Origin: Saccharomonospora azurea NA-128
Lineage (GTDB): Bacteria > Actinomycetota > Actinomycetes > Mycobacteriales > Pseudonocardiaceae
Direction of reading: 5' to 3'
NCBI RefSeq assembly: GCF_000231055.2
Contig: NZ_CM001466.1
Location: forward strand, 4,403,624 to 4,467,623
Length of the DNA stretch: 64,000 bases
Shown here: piece by piece, positions 18,451 to 26,765 of the stretch
How positions within the stretch are numbered: position 1 is the stretch's first letter
Layout of the letters: the number at the start of each line of letters is the position of its first letter
Translations under genes and position numbers: made by a program
Notes under the pieces: generated by a model
What the model was told of the DNA's origin: nothing
The model's input: only the letters and a program-made list of their open reading frames with translations
The model's database searches: none

Positions 18451-19434
18451 TCAGCGGCGATGGGGCGCGCGCGGTGGAGCGGGGCGGCGTGGCGGGATCG
18501 GGTGGTGTTGGCGCACGCGGTGCGCGCTCTCGGACGGCCAGTGGGGGACGTGGGGAATCGGCTGGGTCGGCGGTGCTCCCGACGGGTCGGCCTCGGCGGG
18601 AACGCTCGCGACCACCCGAGTGGCTTCGACGTCGTCGAGGTCCTCGGGGCAGGGCGTCTCGTCGGGGACGAACCGATCGTCCTCGGGAACGGTCGGCGTG
18701 TTGGGCTCGGCCCGAACGGTCGGGGCGGGCGCGGGCTCGCCCGGACCGAGGAGCAGGACGCCGAGGCGGTGCGGGCGGTAGCGCTCGACGAGCGGCACGG
18801 TCCACCGGGGCGTGACGGCCAGGGCCGCGGCGACCACCGCGACGCCGAGCGCGAACCCGACCACGACGTCGTGCGGGTAGTGCGCACCGACGACGACGCG
18901 GGAGAACGCCACCGACGCTCCCAGCAGCAACGCGGCCAGGCCGACGCGCCCCCGCCGGCACAGGAACACGCCCATCGCGGCGGCCCCCGCGATGGTGGAG
19001 TGGTTGCTCGGGAACGACCAGTCACCCAGCTCCGGACACTCCGTCAGCGGGCGCGCACCCGGCACCGCCCGACACGGCCGGTCCTCCTGGATGAAGAGCT
19101 TCGCCACCTCGCTGGTGCCGTAGGCGACGACGGTCGCCATCGGGGCGGACACCGCCGCGGCCATGGCGCGCGCGGAGCCGGTCCGGGCTCGCCACCACCC
19201 GAAGATCAGCAGCAGCCCCAGCACCACGATCCCGGCTTCGGTGAAGAACACCGCGAAGTCCTGAAGCCAACCGGGTGCGGTGTTGGCGGCGTCGAGCACC
19301 GCCCGGTACCACTCGGCGGAGAAGTCGGGGACGCCGTCCACCGCCAGCGCGTCCTCCGGCGCGGCGAGTCCGCCGGAGTCGGCGGGGGCGAGCGAGCGTG
19401 CGACGGAAACGGCCTGGGAGACCGGGACAGGCAT
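18451..19434 (-). CDS. PAP2-family membrane phosphatase with proline-rich cytoplasmic tail
   Basis: A 327-aa integral membrane protein with about five or six helices and the three PAP2 motifs: KLFIQEDRP, SFPSNHST and SRVVVGAHYPHD. PAP2 enzymes dephosphorylate lipid or undecaprenyl pyrophosphates at the membrane. After the last helix (ending near ALAVTPRW) there is a tail of about 110 residues rich in Pro, Glu and Arg, longer than usual for the family and of low complexity. It may mediate interactions, which is inference. Confidence 0.9.
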   Translation of the reverse strand: MPVPVSQAVSVARSLAPADSGGLAAPEDALAVDGVPDFSAEWYRAVLDAANTAPGWLQDFAVFFTEAGIVVLGLLLIFGWWRARTGSARAMAAAVSAPMATVVAYGTSEVAKLFIQEDRPCRAVPGARPLTECPELGDWSFPSNHSTIAGAAAMGVFLCRRGRVGLAALLLGASVAFSRVVVGAHYPHDVVVGFALGVAVVAAALAVTPRWTVPLVERYRPHRLGVLLLGPGEPAPAPTVRAEPNTPTVPEDDRFVPDETPCPEDLDDVEATRVVASVPAEADPSGAPPTQPIPHVPHWPSESAHRVRQHHPIPPRRPAPPRAPHRR

Positions 19435-19554
19435 GGTGGAAACTCCTGGTTCAGCGAGCGTCCACGCAGTGTAGTGATCAAGTTAAGCCCGTCCCGGAGC
19501 GACCCGGACTCTGCCGTCGACCGGTTCTCGGGTCCGTGCGAATCGGCCGTGCGG

Positions 19555-20172
19555 TCAGGAAAGACCCTGCTGGGGAAGCATCACGTCGTCGGGTGTGAGG
19601 GCTTCGGGATCACGCGGAACGCCGGCGCGTTCCCGGTCGGACAGCTCGCGGCTCAGGTCCATCACGGCGCCGACGAGGAACTCGACCTTGCGGCGCAGCT
19701 CGCGCAGCTCCTCGTCGCCTCGGGAACCGGCGCTCGACACCTGTTGCGCCACCTCGGGCGCGAACAGGTCGCGCACCTCCCGTGGCAGGTGTTCCAGGGC
19801 GTGTTCGAGCGAGCCGGGTGACAGCAGCTCGCGCATGCCCTCGGAGATACCCCGGACGGCCGGGCGCACGTCGCTGCGCCGGATGGTGGCCTCCGCCGCG
19901 ATGCGGTCGATGCAGTCGTCGCAGCTGAAGCGGAGGGGGACCTTGCTCGGCACCCAGCCGTCGTAGAACGTGCCGCGCAGCACCTCGGGCAGCTGGGCCG
20001 CGAAATGGGCCGAGCCCTCCACGGTGAGGCGGTCGCGCAACGTGTGCAGCCACGCGCGCAACACGCGGTAGGTGTAGCGGCGGTCGCGTGTGCCGAGCGC
20101 CTCGCCCAGCGCGGCGAGCCACTCGTGGGCCGTGTTCTGCGAACGGGCGAGTGGGTCGCTGGTGTGCGTCAT
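19555..20172 (-). CDS. DUF2267-domain protein
   Basis: A 205-aa soluble, mainly helical protein. The segments AHEWLAALGEALGTRDRRYTYRVLRAWLHTLRDRLTVEGSAHFAAQLPEVLRGTFYDGW are diagnostic of DUF2267, a family of unknown function in actinobacteria and others. The C-terminal third has a predicted coiled-coil-like stretch (DEELRELRRKVEFLVGAVMDL). The two Cys in FSCDDCIDR are close together and could bind metal, but no partners are visible. Function unknown. Confidence 0.8.
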   Translation of the reverse strand: MTHTSDPLARSQNTAHEWLAALGEALGTRDRRYTYRVLRAWLHTLRDRLTVEGSAHFAAQLPEVLRGTFYDGWVPSKVPLRFSCDDCIDRIAAEATIRRSDVRPAVRGISEGMRELLSPGSLEHALEHLPREVRDLFAPEVAQQVSSAGSRGDEELRELRRKVEFLVGAVMDLSRELSDRERAGVPRDPEALTPDDVMLPQQGLS

Positions 20173-20324
20173 GGGGTCCTCCCGGCGGTGGCGTCCACGG
20201 CTGCCAGTGTCGAGCGACCTCGGGTCGGGACCACAGAGTCGAACGGCTCATCGTCCGGGCGCGCCACTTTCCCCGGCCGGTTCGCGGTGCCCATGATGGG
20301 AGTCGAAACCCCCTTCCCGGGACG

Positions 20325-21431
20325 ATGACGATGGCAGCGGTCACGCTCTTCCTTGCCGGTGACGTGATGCCGGGGCGGGGAATCGACCAGGTGCTGCCCT
20401 ACCCCGGTGATCACCGGCTGCGGGAGTCGGTCGTGCGCGACGCGCGCTACTACGTGCACGCCGCCGAGCAACGCAACGGCCGACTGCCACAGCCGGTGCC
20501 GTTCTCGTGGCCGTGGGGAAGCGCACTCCAGGCGATCGAGCACGAGGCGCCGACGGCGCGGATCATCAACCTGGAGACGAGCGTGACCCGGGCGCGGGCG
20601 TTCGCGGCCGGCAAGTCGGTGCACTACCGCATGAGGCCGGAGAACGTGCCCGCGGTGCTCGCCGCGAAGCCCGACGTGTGCGTGCTGGCCAACAACCACG
20701 TGCTCGACTTCGGTCGCCAGGGTCTGGTGGAGACACTCGCCGTGTTGACGCGCGCGGGGCTGGGGACCGTCGGCGCGGGCCACGACGCTGCCGAGGCCGC
20801 GCGACCCGCCGTCGTGCCCTCGGGTGTGGGTCGGGTCGTGGTGCTGGCCGCGGCCGCGACTTCCAGCGGGGTGCCCGTCGAGTGGGCGGCCGGGCCCCAC
20901 AGCGCGGGAGTGCGGCTGCTGGACCTCGCCGTGCACGACCTGAAGGAGCAGGTCACCGCCGCCAAACGGGCCGGGAACCTGGTGGTGGTCTCGCTGCACT
21001 GGGGCTCCAACTGGGGTTACGGCGTCGGCTCCCGGCAGGTCGCACTCGCGCACCGGCTGGTGGACGCGGGCGCCGACGTCGTGCACGGACATTCCTCCCA
21101 CCATCCGAGGCCGATCGAGGTGTATCGGGGTCGGCTCGTGCTGTACGGGTGCGGGGATCTCGTCAACGACTACGAGGGCATCAGCGGCTTCGAGCGTTAC
21201 CGCGGTGACCTGCGGCTGCTGTACTTTCCCTCGCTCGATCCGCGGACCGGCGCGCTGCTCGGGATGCGCATGGTGCCGTTGCAGGCGCGGAGGCTGCGCC
21301 TGCAACGGGCGGGCTCCCGCGATCAGGACTGGCTGCGTTCCGTGCTCAGCCGGTGCAGCGCGCCGTTCGGCACGAAGGTCGAGAGCGGCGACGGCGTGTT
21401 GTGGCTGACGTGGCACAACAGCATTGGATAA
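20325..21431 (+). CDS. CapA/PgsA-like metallophosphatase-fold protein
   Basis: About 368 aa of the capsule-synthesis CapA family, with LFLAGDVMPGRGIDQVLP at the N-terminus, INLETSVT, VLANNHVLDFG, VVSLHWGSNWG and VVHGHSSHHPRPIEVY in the expected order. These Asp, Glu, Asn and His residues form a calcineurin-like metal site. Members act in poly-gamma-glutamate or related polymer production, but many are of unknown role. There is no signal peptide or lipobox, so it may be cytoplasmic. ATG 20325 or 20331 can serve as start. Confidence 0.85.
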   Translation: MTMAAVTLFLAGDVMPGRGIDQVLPYPGDHRLRESVVRDARYYVHAAEQRNGRLPQPVPFSWPWGSALQAIEHEAPTARIINLETSVTRARAFAAGKSVHYRMRPENVPAVLAAKPDVCVLANNHVLDFGRQGLVETLAVLTRAGLGTVGAGHDAAEAARPAVVPSGVGRVVVLAAAATSSGVPVEWAAGPHSAGVRLLDLAVHDLKEQVTAAKRAGNLVVVSLHWGSNWGYGVGSRQVALAHRLVDAGADVVHGHSSHHPRPIEVYRGRLVLYGCGDLVNDYEGISGFERYRGDLRLLYFPSLDPRTGALLGMRMVPLQARRLRLQRAGSRDQDWLRSVLSRCSAPFGTKVESGDGVLWLTWHNSIG

Positions 21432-21444
21432 GAGTCTTGCGGGA

Positions 21445-21455
21445 TTGTTGAACAA
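21445..21455. promoter_or_regulatory. Short inverted repeat before Nramp-related gene
   Basis: TTGTT-G-AACAA is a perfect 5-bp inverted repeat about 43 bp before ATG 21498 and could be a regulator site. It is short and its binding factor is unknown. Confidence 0.3.
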
Positions 21456-21497
21456 CTCTGTACCTTGTGCCGAACCACGAGGATCGGAGTTTCCGCG

Positions 21498-22718
21498 ATG
21501 ACCGACAAGCTCGGCTCGAAGAAGGCCCCGTCGCCGGTCTCGAAGGGCACGTTGCTCGGAGCCGTTTTCCTGATGGCCACCAGCGCCATCGGTCCCGGGT
21601 TCATCACCCAGACCACGACGTTCACCGTGCAGCTCGGCGCGGCGTTCGCGTTCGCCATCCTGGTGTCGATCCTCGTCGACATCGCCGTGCAGCTGAACGT
21701 CTGGCGGGTCGTCGGCGTCTCCGGCCTGCGTGCGCAGGAGCTCGGCAACCGCGTGCTGCCCGGCGTCGGCTACCTCATGGCCGCGCTCGTGGTGTTCGGC
21801 GGGCTCGTCTTCAACATCGGCAACGTGTCGGGCACCGCGCTCGGCCTCGACGCGTTGTTCGGCCTGGAGGTCAAGCTCGGCGGCGCGCTCTCCGCGCTCG
21901 TCGCCATCGGCATCTTCCTCAGCAAGCGCGCCGGTGTGGCGATGGACCGGCTCGTGGTCGGGCTCGGCGTCGTGATGATCGCCCTCACCACCTATGTCGC
22001 CGTCGTGTCCGGACCTCCGGTCGGGGAGGCGATGCGGCAGGCCGTGGTGCCCGACCGCATCGACTTCCTCGTGATCACCACGTTGATCGGCGGAACCGTC
22101 GGCGGCTACATCACCTACGCGGGCGCGCACCGGCTCGTGGACGCCGGGGTGCACGGCCCGGAGCAGGTCGCGCAGGTCAGCCGCAGCTCCATCACCGCGT
22201 TGCTGGTGACCGGGCTGATGCGGGCCGTGCTCTTCCTCGCGGTGCTCGGCGTCGTCGCGGGAGGCGCGAGCCTCGCCGGAGCGAACCCGGCCGCGGAGGC
22301 GTTCCACCACGCCGCCGGCGAGGTGGGGCTGCGCGTGTTCGGCATGATCCTGTGGGGCGCCTCGGTGACCTCGGTGATCGGCGCCTCGTACACGTCCGTG
22401 TCGTTCCTCGTGTCGTTCTCGCCCGTGCTCGAACGGCGCCGGAACTGGCTGGTGATCGGCTTCATCGCCGTGTCGACGACGGCGTTCCTGCTGATCGACC
22501 AGGCGCCGACGACGCTGCTCGTCCTGGCGGGCGCGGTGAACGGGCTCATCCTGCCCGTGGGCTTCGGAGTGCTGATGTGGGTGGCGGCCCGGCGCCGCGA
22601 CCTCCTCGGCGGCTACCGCTACCCGCGGTGGCTGATCGTCATCGGCGTCGCGGCGTGGTTGCTCACCGTGTATCTGGGCTGGAACTCGCTGAGCGAGCTC
22701 GGAACGCTCTGGAGCTGA
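21498..22718 (+). CDS. Nramp-related membrane transporter lacking the DPGN motif
   Basis: A 406-aa protein with about eleven hydrophobic helices, of the NRAMP/MntH superfamily by its layout and the opening AIGPGFITQTTTFTVQLG. Canonical Nramp proteins bind Mn or Fe through DPGN in helix 1 and an MPH-like motif in helix 6. Here helix 1 has TTTF where DPGN would be, and the corresponding later segment reads TYAGAHRLVDAG. It is therefore probably an Nramp-related protein with another substrate. ATG 21498 follows GAGGATCGGAG. The gene is convergent with the kinase gene, 20 bp apart. Confidence 0.8.
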   Translation: MTDKLGSKKAPSPVSKGTLLGAVFLMATSAIGPGFITQTTTFTVQLGAAFAFAILVSILVDIAVQLNVWRVVGVSGLRAQELGNRVLPGVGYLMAALVVFGGLVFNIGNVSGTALGLDALFGLEVKLGGALSALVAIGIFLSKRAGVAMDRLVVGLGVVMIALTTYVAVVSGPPVGEAMRQAVVPDRIDFLVITTLIGGTVGGYITYAGAHRLVDAGVHGPEQVAQVSRSSITALLVTGLMRAVLFLAVLGVVAGGASLAGANPAAEAFHHAAGEVGLRVFGMILWGASVTSVIGASYTSVSFLVSFSPVLERRRNWLVIGFIAVSTTAFLLIDQAPTTLLVLAGAVNGLILPVGFGVLMWVAARRRDLLGGYRYPRWLIVIGVAAWLLTVYLGWNSLSELGTLWS

Positions 22719-22738
22719 GTGTCGCGGGCGCTGCCGCG

Positions 22739-24364
22739 TCAGTCGTCGTCGCGCTCCTTCTCCTTCTTCTTCCGTTCCTTCTCTTCTTTCTTGCGTTCCT
22801 TCTCGCGCTCCTTGGCTTCCTTCTTCCGTTCCTTCTCCTCGTGCTTCTCTCGGTCCTTCTCCCGCTTGTCGTCGTCGCCGTCGCCCCGGCGGTCGTCCGG
22901 TGGTGGTGGCGGCGGCGCGGCGGTCTCGGAGTGCAGGAGGGTGTCGTCGTGGATGACGACGGCGTCGCCGTCCCGCCCCACGCCCAGCTGGTGGTACTCG
23001 GTGACCGTGGCTCCCGACCGCATCGTCAGCCGGAGGCCGACGTGCACGGTGTCGGCGCCGTTGAGCCGCGGCGGTGACACCACGGTGAGTGAGCGGACCC
23101 GCGACCACGTCTCGGCGAAACCCTGCTCGCCCTGAGCCTGCAGGCCGGGGCCGAGCAGGGCGAACGCGGCGTGCGGATCGTGGGGCAGGTGGCCGTAGTG
23201 GTCGCCGACCACGCGGAGCATCTCGGCGGACGACGGCGGCTGCGGGGCCGACGTGGTGGGGACGACGGGCGTCGGCGTGGCCGTGGAGCCGGAACCGTTC
23301 GACGCGACCGCGATCGTGACCACGGTGGCGACCGCCGCGACACCGCCGCCGACCGCGAGCAGAGCCGTGCGGCGCGAACGCCGCGGGGGCGGGGGAGCGA
23401 CCGCGGTGGGCGAGGGCGCAGTGCCCGGAGTGCCGTGGAACGGGTTCAGGTCGAGCCGGGTGCCACCGCCCTGCGGCGCGGGGCCGACAGCGCGCAGGGG
23501 CTGGGTCAACTCCTCCGGCGCCGGAGGAAGCGCGGGCGTTCTGCCGTCGGCCACGGCGCGGAGGAGGTCGCGTGCCGCCGCTGCCGAAGGACGTCCCGTG
23601 GGGTCGTCGACGAGGAGGCGGTCGAGCACCGGCGTCAGCGGTCCCGCCCGGTGGGCGCGCGCGGGTTCGCCGGCCGCGACGCGGTAGAGCACGCCGAGGG
23701 TGTTCTCCTCACTGTCCCCGAACGGCGGCACACCCTCGACGGCGGCGAACAGCAGCGATCCCAGCGAGAACACGTCGGAGGCGGGGCTGGCGGGCCGACC
23801 GCGCGCCACTTCGGGCGCCAGGTAGGCGGGTGTGCCCGCGACGACACCGGTCTGGGTCACCGTCACGTCTCCGCCGGCGTGGGCGATGCCGAAGTCGGCG
23901 AGCTTCGCCGTGCCGTCACCGCCGAGCAGCACGTTCGCGGGTTTGATGTCGCGATGCACGATGCCCGCGTCGTGCGCGGCGGCCAACGCGGCGGCCACCT
24001 GTGTGCCGATGGCGGCGGCCGCCTGCGGCGTCAGCGGGCCGTCCATGGCGAGTACGTCCGCCAGGCTGCGCGCCGGAAAGTACTCCATCACCAGCACGGG
24101 CAACCCGTGATGCTCGACGACGTCGTGCACCGTCACCGCGTGGGGGTGCTGGAGACGAGCGGCGATGCGCCCCTCGCGGTGGGCGCGCTCCCGGGCCTGT
24201 GCCGCCGCGGCCGCGTCGAGGCCGGGCTGCAGCAGCAACTCCTTCACCGCCACCTGCCGTCCGAGCCGCTCGTCCACGGCCTGCCACACGGTCCCCATCG
24301 CGCCGCTGCCGACCCGCCGTTGCACCCGGTAACGACCCGCGAGCAACTCACCCACTTCTGTCAC
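22739..24364 (-). CDS. Transmembrane Ser/Thr protein kinase with Lys/Glu-rich C-terminal tail
   Basis: A 541-aa Hanks-type kinase. The Gly loop is VGSGAMGTVW, with Lys41 in VAVKELL, catalytic Asp139 in VHRDIKPANVLL and Asp157 in the DFG motif. One membrane helix (RTALLAVGGGVAAVATVVTIAVA) follows a Pro-rich juxtamembrane part. The external domain is not PASTA-like. The last 40-50 residues are almost purely Lys, Glu and Arg (KREKDREKHEEKERKKE and onwards), an unusual charged, probably helical tail outside the membrane. GTG 24364 gives the conserved start VTEVGELLAGRYRV. Confidence 0.92.
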   Translation of the reverse strand: MTEVGELLAGRYRVQRRVGSGAMGTVWQAVDERLGRQVAVKELLLQPGLDAAAAAQARERAHREGRIAARLQHPHAVTVHDVVEHHGLPVLVMEYFPARSLADVLAMDGPLTPQAAAAIGTQVAAALAAAHDAGIVHRDIKPANVLLGGDGTAKLADFGIAHAGGDVTVTQTGVVAGTPAYLAPEVARGRPASPASDVFSLGSLLFAAVEGVPPFGDSEENTLGVLYRVAAGEPARAHRAGPLTPVLDRLLVDDPTGRPSAAAARDLLRAVADGRTPALPPAPEELTQPLRAVGPAPQGGGTRLDLNPFHGTPGTAPSPTAVAPPPPRRSRRTALLAVGGGVAAVATVVTIAVASNGSGSTATPTPVVPTTSAPQPPSSAEMLRVVGDHYGHLPHDPHAAFALLGPGLQAQGEQGFAETWSRVRSLTVVSPPRLNGADTVHVGLRLTMRSGATVTEYHQLGVGRDGDAVVIHDDTLLHSETAAPPPPPPDDRRGDGDDDKREKDREKHEEKERKKEAKEREKERKKEEKERKKKEKERDDD

Positions 24365-24514
24365 GCGATCAGGGTAGAGATCGGGTGGTGACCGCGGTCC
24401 GTGGCTGTCCCGACGAGTGCCGTGACCCCGGCGACCAGCATTCCGACCAGCAGGGGACGAGTGGGACGAACCGTTCACACGCAGCGGCAGATCCCAGCCG
24501 CCGACGCCGGGCGC

Positions 24515-24520
24515 GCTATA
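24515..24520 (+). promoter_or_regulatory. -10 element of the tRNA gene
   Basis: TATAGT lies 36 bases before the mature tRNA start. The -35 region is weak (around 24492-24497). This is an ordinary housekeeping-type tRNA promoter. Confidence 0.5.
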
Positions 24521-24555
24521 GTTTCCACGCGCTGGGAACGACGCGGCCCAGCAGG

Positions 24556-24630
<75 letters not shown>

Positions 24631-24677
24631 ACATCTGACCAGGGATTTTGGTCGGCGTCAAGATCGACGGCGATTGG

Positions 24678-24705
24678 CTGTCCATGGTTTTGTCCATGGA
24701 CAGCT
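24678..24705. repeat. Perfect 11-bp inverted repeat next to attL, probable integrase arm site
   Basis: GCTGTCCATGG (24678-24688) and CCATGGACAGC (24695-24705) are separated by six bases. A 20-base core (24679-24698) recurs exactly at 45713-45732 near the right end. Terminal repeats of this kind fit arm-type binding sites for the tyrosine integrase or its excisionase. Confidence 0.6.
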
Positions 24706-24743
24706 CGTTGACGTGCTGCCTGACCTGGCTGGACGCTGTGCCC

Positions 24744-26010
24744 ATGACTCGATCAACTGGGGCCGTCGATCGACGTGGACGAGGCAATATCCGGAAGCGA
24801 GGCAACTCGCTGCAGGTGCGGGTCTATTCGGGCGTCGACCCGGTGACCGGCAAGGAGATCTACCTTTCGGAAACCATCAGGGGTACGGATACGGCCGCTC
24901 GGCGACGTGCGGAGAAGGCCCTGACGAAGCTGCAAGCGCAGGTTGATCAGCAACGCGCGCCGAGTACGTCGGTGTCGTTCTCCTACGCCATCGACGAGTG
25001 GCTGCGCTCGTCCGACATCGAGCCGACGACCCGCCATGGATACGTCGGCTACATCGAGCGCACCATCCGCCCGGCGCTCGGGGGATGTGTCCGTCAGCAA
25101 GCTGAACGCGCGCATGCTCGAAACGCTGTACGGCGAGCTACGTCGTTGCCGGATTCGCTGTAGTGGCAAGCCTTTCGTCGAGCACAAGGTGGAAGGCGAG
25201 CACAACTGCGAGAAGGCTAAGTGCAAGCCGCATGAGTGCAAGCCCATGGCGTCATCCACGGTTCGGCAGATTCACGCGATCATCAGCGGCGTGCTGAACG
25301 CGGCTGTTCGTTGGGACTGGATCGCCTCCAATCCCGCGAAGGTGGCGCAGCGGCCACGTCAGCCAGCGCCGCAGCCGAACCCGCCGTCGCCGGAGCAGGC
25401 CGCGCGGCTGGTGGAGAAGGCGTTCGAGCTGGACGAGGCATGGGGCACGCTTGTGTGGCTGGTGATGACCACGGGCATGCGCCGAGGTGAGGTCTGTGCG
25501 CTGCGCTGGTCCCGCATCGACCTGGACGAAGGCATAGTCGAGGTGCGCAGCAGCTACACGACGTTGAAGGGTGTCGGTAGGGAGAAGGACACGAAGACGC
25601 ACCAGATGCGTCGGATCGCGCTCGACACGGAAACGACGGTTCTGCTGCGTGAGCACAAACGGCGCTGCCAAGCTTTGTTCGCGGAGCTGGGCGCGAAGTG
25701 GGATGAAGACTCGTACGTCTTCGCCGGCATGCGTGGCGCCATCACAAAGCCCTATCCGCCGGATGCGGTGTCGAACCGCTACAAGAAGATGGCCACCCGC
25801 CTCGGCATCGACACCCATATCCATGCCCTACGGCACTACTCGGCAACGGAACTGCTGACGGCGGGCATCGATCTGCGAACAGTGGCGGGCCGCCTCGGCC
25901 ACGGCGGAGGCGGTGCGACGACGCTACGGGTGTATGCCGCGTGGGTTGCGGCGGCGGACCGAAAAGCGGCGGAGATTCTTGGATCGAGGATGCCAAAGCG
26001 TCAGGTTTAA
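24744..26010 (+). pseudogene. Tyrosine site-specific integrase, broken by a +1 frameshift
   Basis: The first part (ATG 24744) has the N-terminal AP2-like/arm-binding region DRRGRGNIRKRGNSLQVRV and a SAM-like core-binding domain reaching YIERTIRPALG. At the five-G run 25080-25084 the frame shifts. Removing one G joins it to DVSVSKLNARMLETLYGEL and the catalytic domain, which carries the complete tyrosine-recombinase set: Arg in TTGMRRGEVCALRW, HALRH, GH in VAGRLGHGG, and Tyr in RVYAAW. The whole gene would encode about 421 residues. As read, full-length integrase cannot be made without frameshifting, so the element may be immobile, or the sequence may have a homopolymer error. Confidence 0.85.
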
Positions 26011-26090
26011 AAACCCCTATCAGAAATCATGACACGGTACATGTAGTACGAGGGTTGATAGACGACGTGCTGTCTTATTACGGTGAGTGA

Positions 26091-26765
26091 GTGGATGATG
26101 ACGAGGAGGATCGCTTCTCCGTTGCCATTCGGCTCTTGCTGCTCATCGCGGCGGTTGCGGAGCCGCTGAACGAGGCGGAGGAGTCAGCAGCACCGCAGAA
26201 CGCGGTGGCTGTGCTACGTGCTGAGAGCCGTCTGCAGAAGCTGGACTTCTGGCTGCGCAACCCGGACTACCTGGCGGATGAGCTCCTCAACGACTACGAG
26301 CGCTTCGGGGAGGCCATCAACCTGGAGCTGGCGGGAAGTATTCTGGACTCCAATGAGCCGGAGATCTGCGCCATCCCCATGTTGCGCTATCTCTTCGGCG
26401 CTTTCGAGGAACTCGACCAGGCGCTGAGCGTCCTGGTCGCGCCGCGGTTGTTGGTGGTCGTTCCGCGACGCACTGCCCAGCGTGTGCTGCAGGACAACTA
26501 CTACCTCACGGCCAAGGGCAGGGAGGTTGCAGAGCGGGCAACCGAGCAGTTCCCCGAACTGCGGTGGTACACCGAGCGCGCTCAGCTCATCCGGGCCCTA
26601 GCCGAGGCCACCGGGCACACCGCCTTGGCGCTTCGCAATCGGCAGTACCTCCAGCGCGATTACGCCGAGACTCCGCTGAACGAGTTCATTCCGTCCATCG
26701 CCGACCGCACTCGCGCGCGCCTCGCCCGGCTGCGTGTTGAGGCAGACCAGGGGGATGCCGCGTGA
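26091..26765 (+). CDS. Small helical protein, putative middle component of an ABC-ATPase defence module
   Basis: A 224-aa soluble protein with an acidic N-terminus (DDDEEDRF). It is probably winged-helix-like in its central part, seen in RLQKLDFWLRNPDYLADELLNDYERFGEAINLEL. That kind of segment is found in middle components of ABC-three-component systems, where it links ATPase and effector; the match is by feel, not by search. GTG 26091 begins it, and its stop overlaps the start of the ATPase gene by four bases. The position just downstream of the integrase suggests cargo. TACATGTA, a palindrome, lies at 26038-26045 in the leader. Confidence 0.6.
   Translation: MDDDEEDRFSVAIRLLLLIAAVAEPLNEAEESAAPQNAVAVLRAESRLQKLDFWLRNPDYLADELLNDYERFGEAINLELAGSILDSNEPEICAIPMLRYLFGAFEELDQALSVLVAPRLLVVVPRRTAQRVLQDNYYLTAKGREVAERATEQFPELRWYTERAQLIRALAEATGHTALALRNRQYLQRDYAETPLNEFIPSIADRTRARLARLRVEADQGDAA

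Noticed and set aside
20169-23108. A long minus-strand open frame of about 980 codons
   Set aside because: It is antisense to the CapA-like and Nramp-related genes, His/Arg/Gln-rich and without motifs; a shadow.
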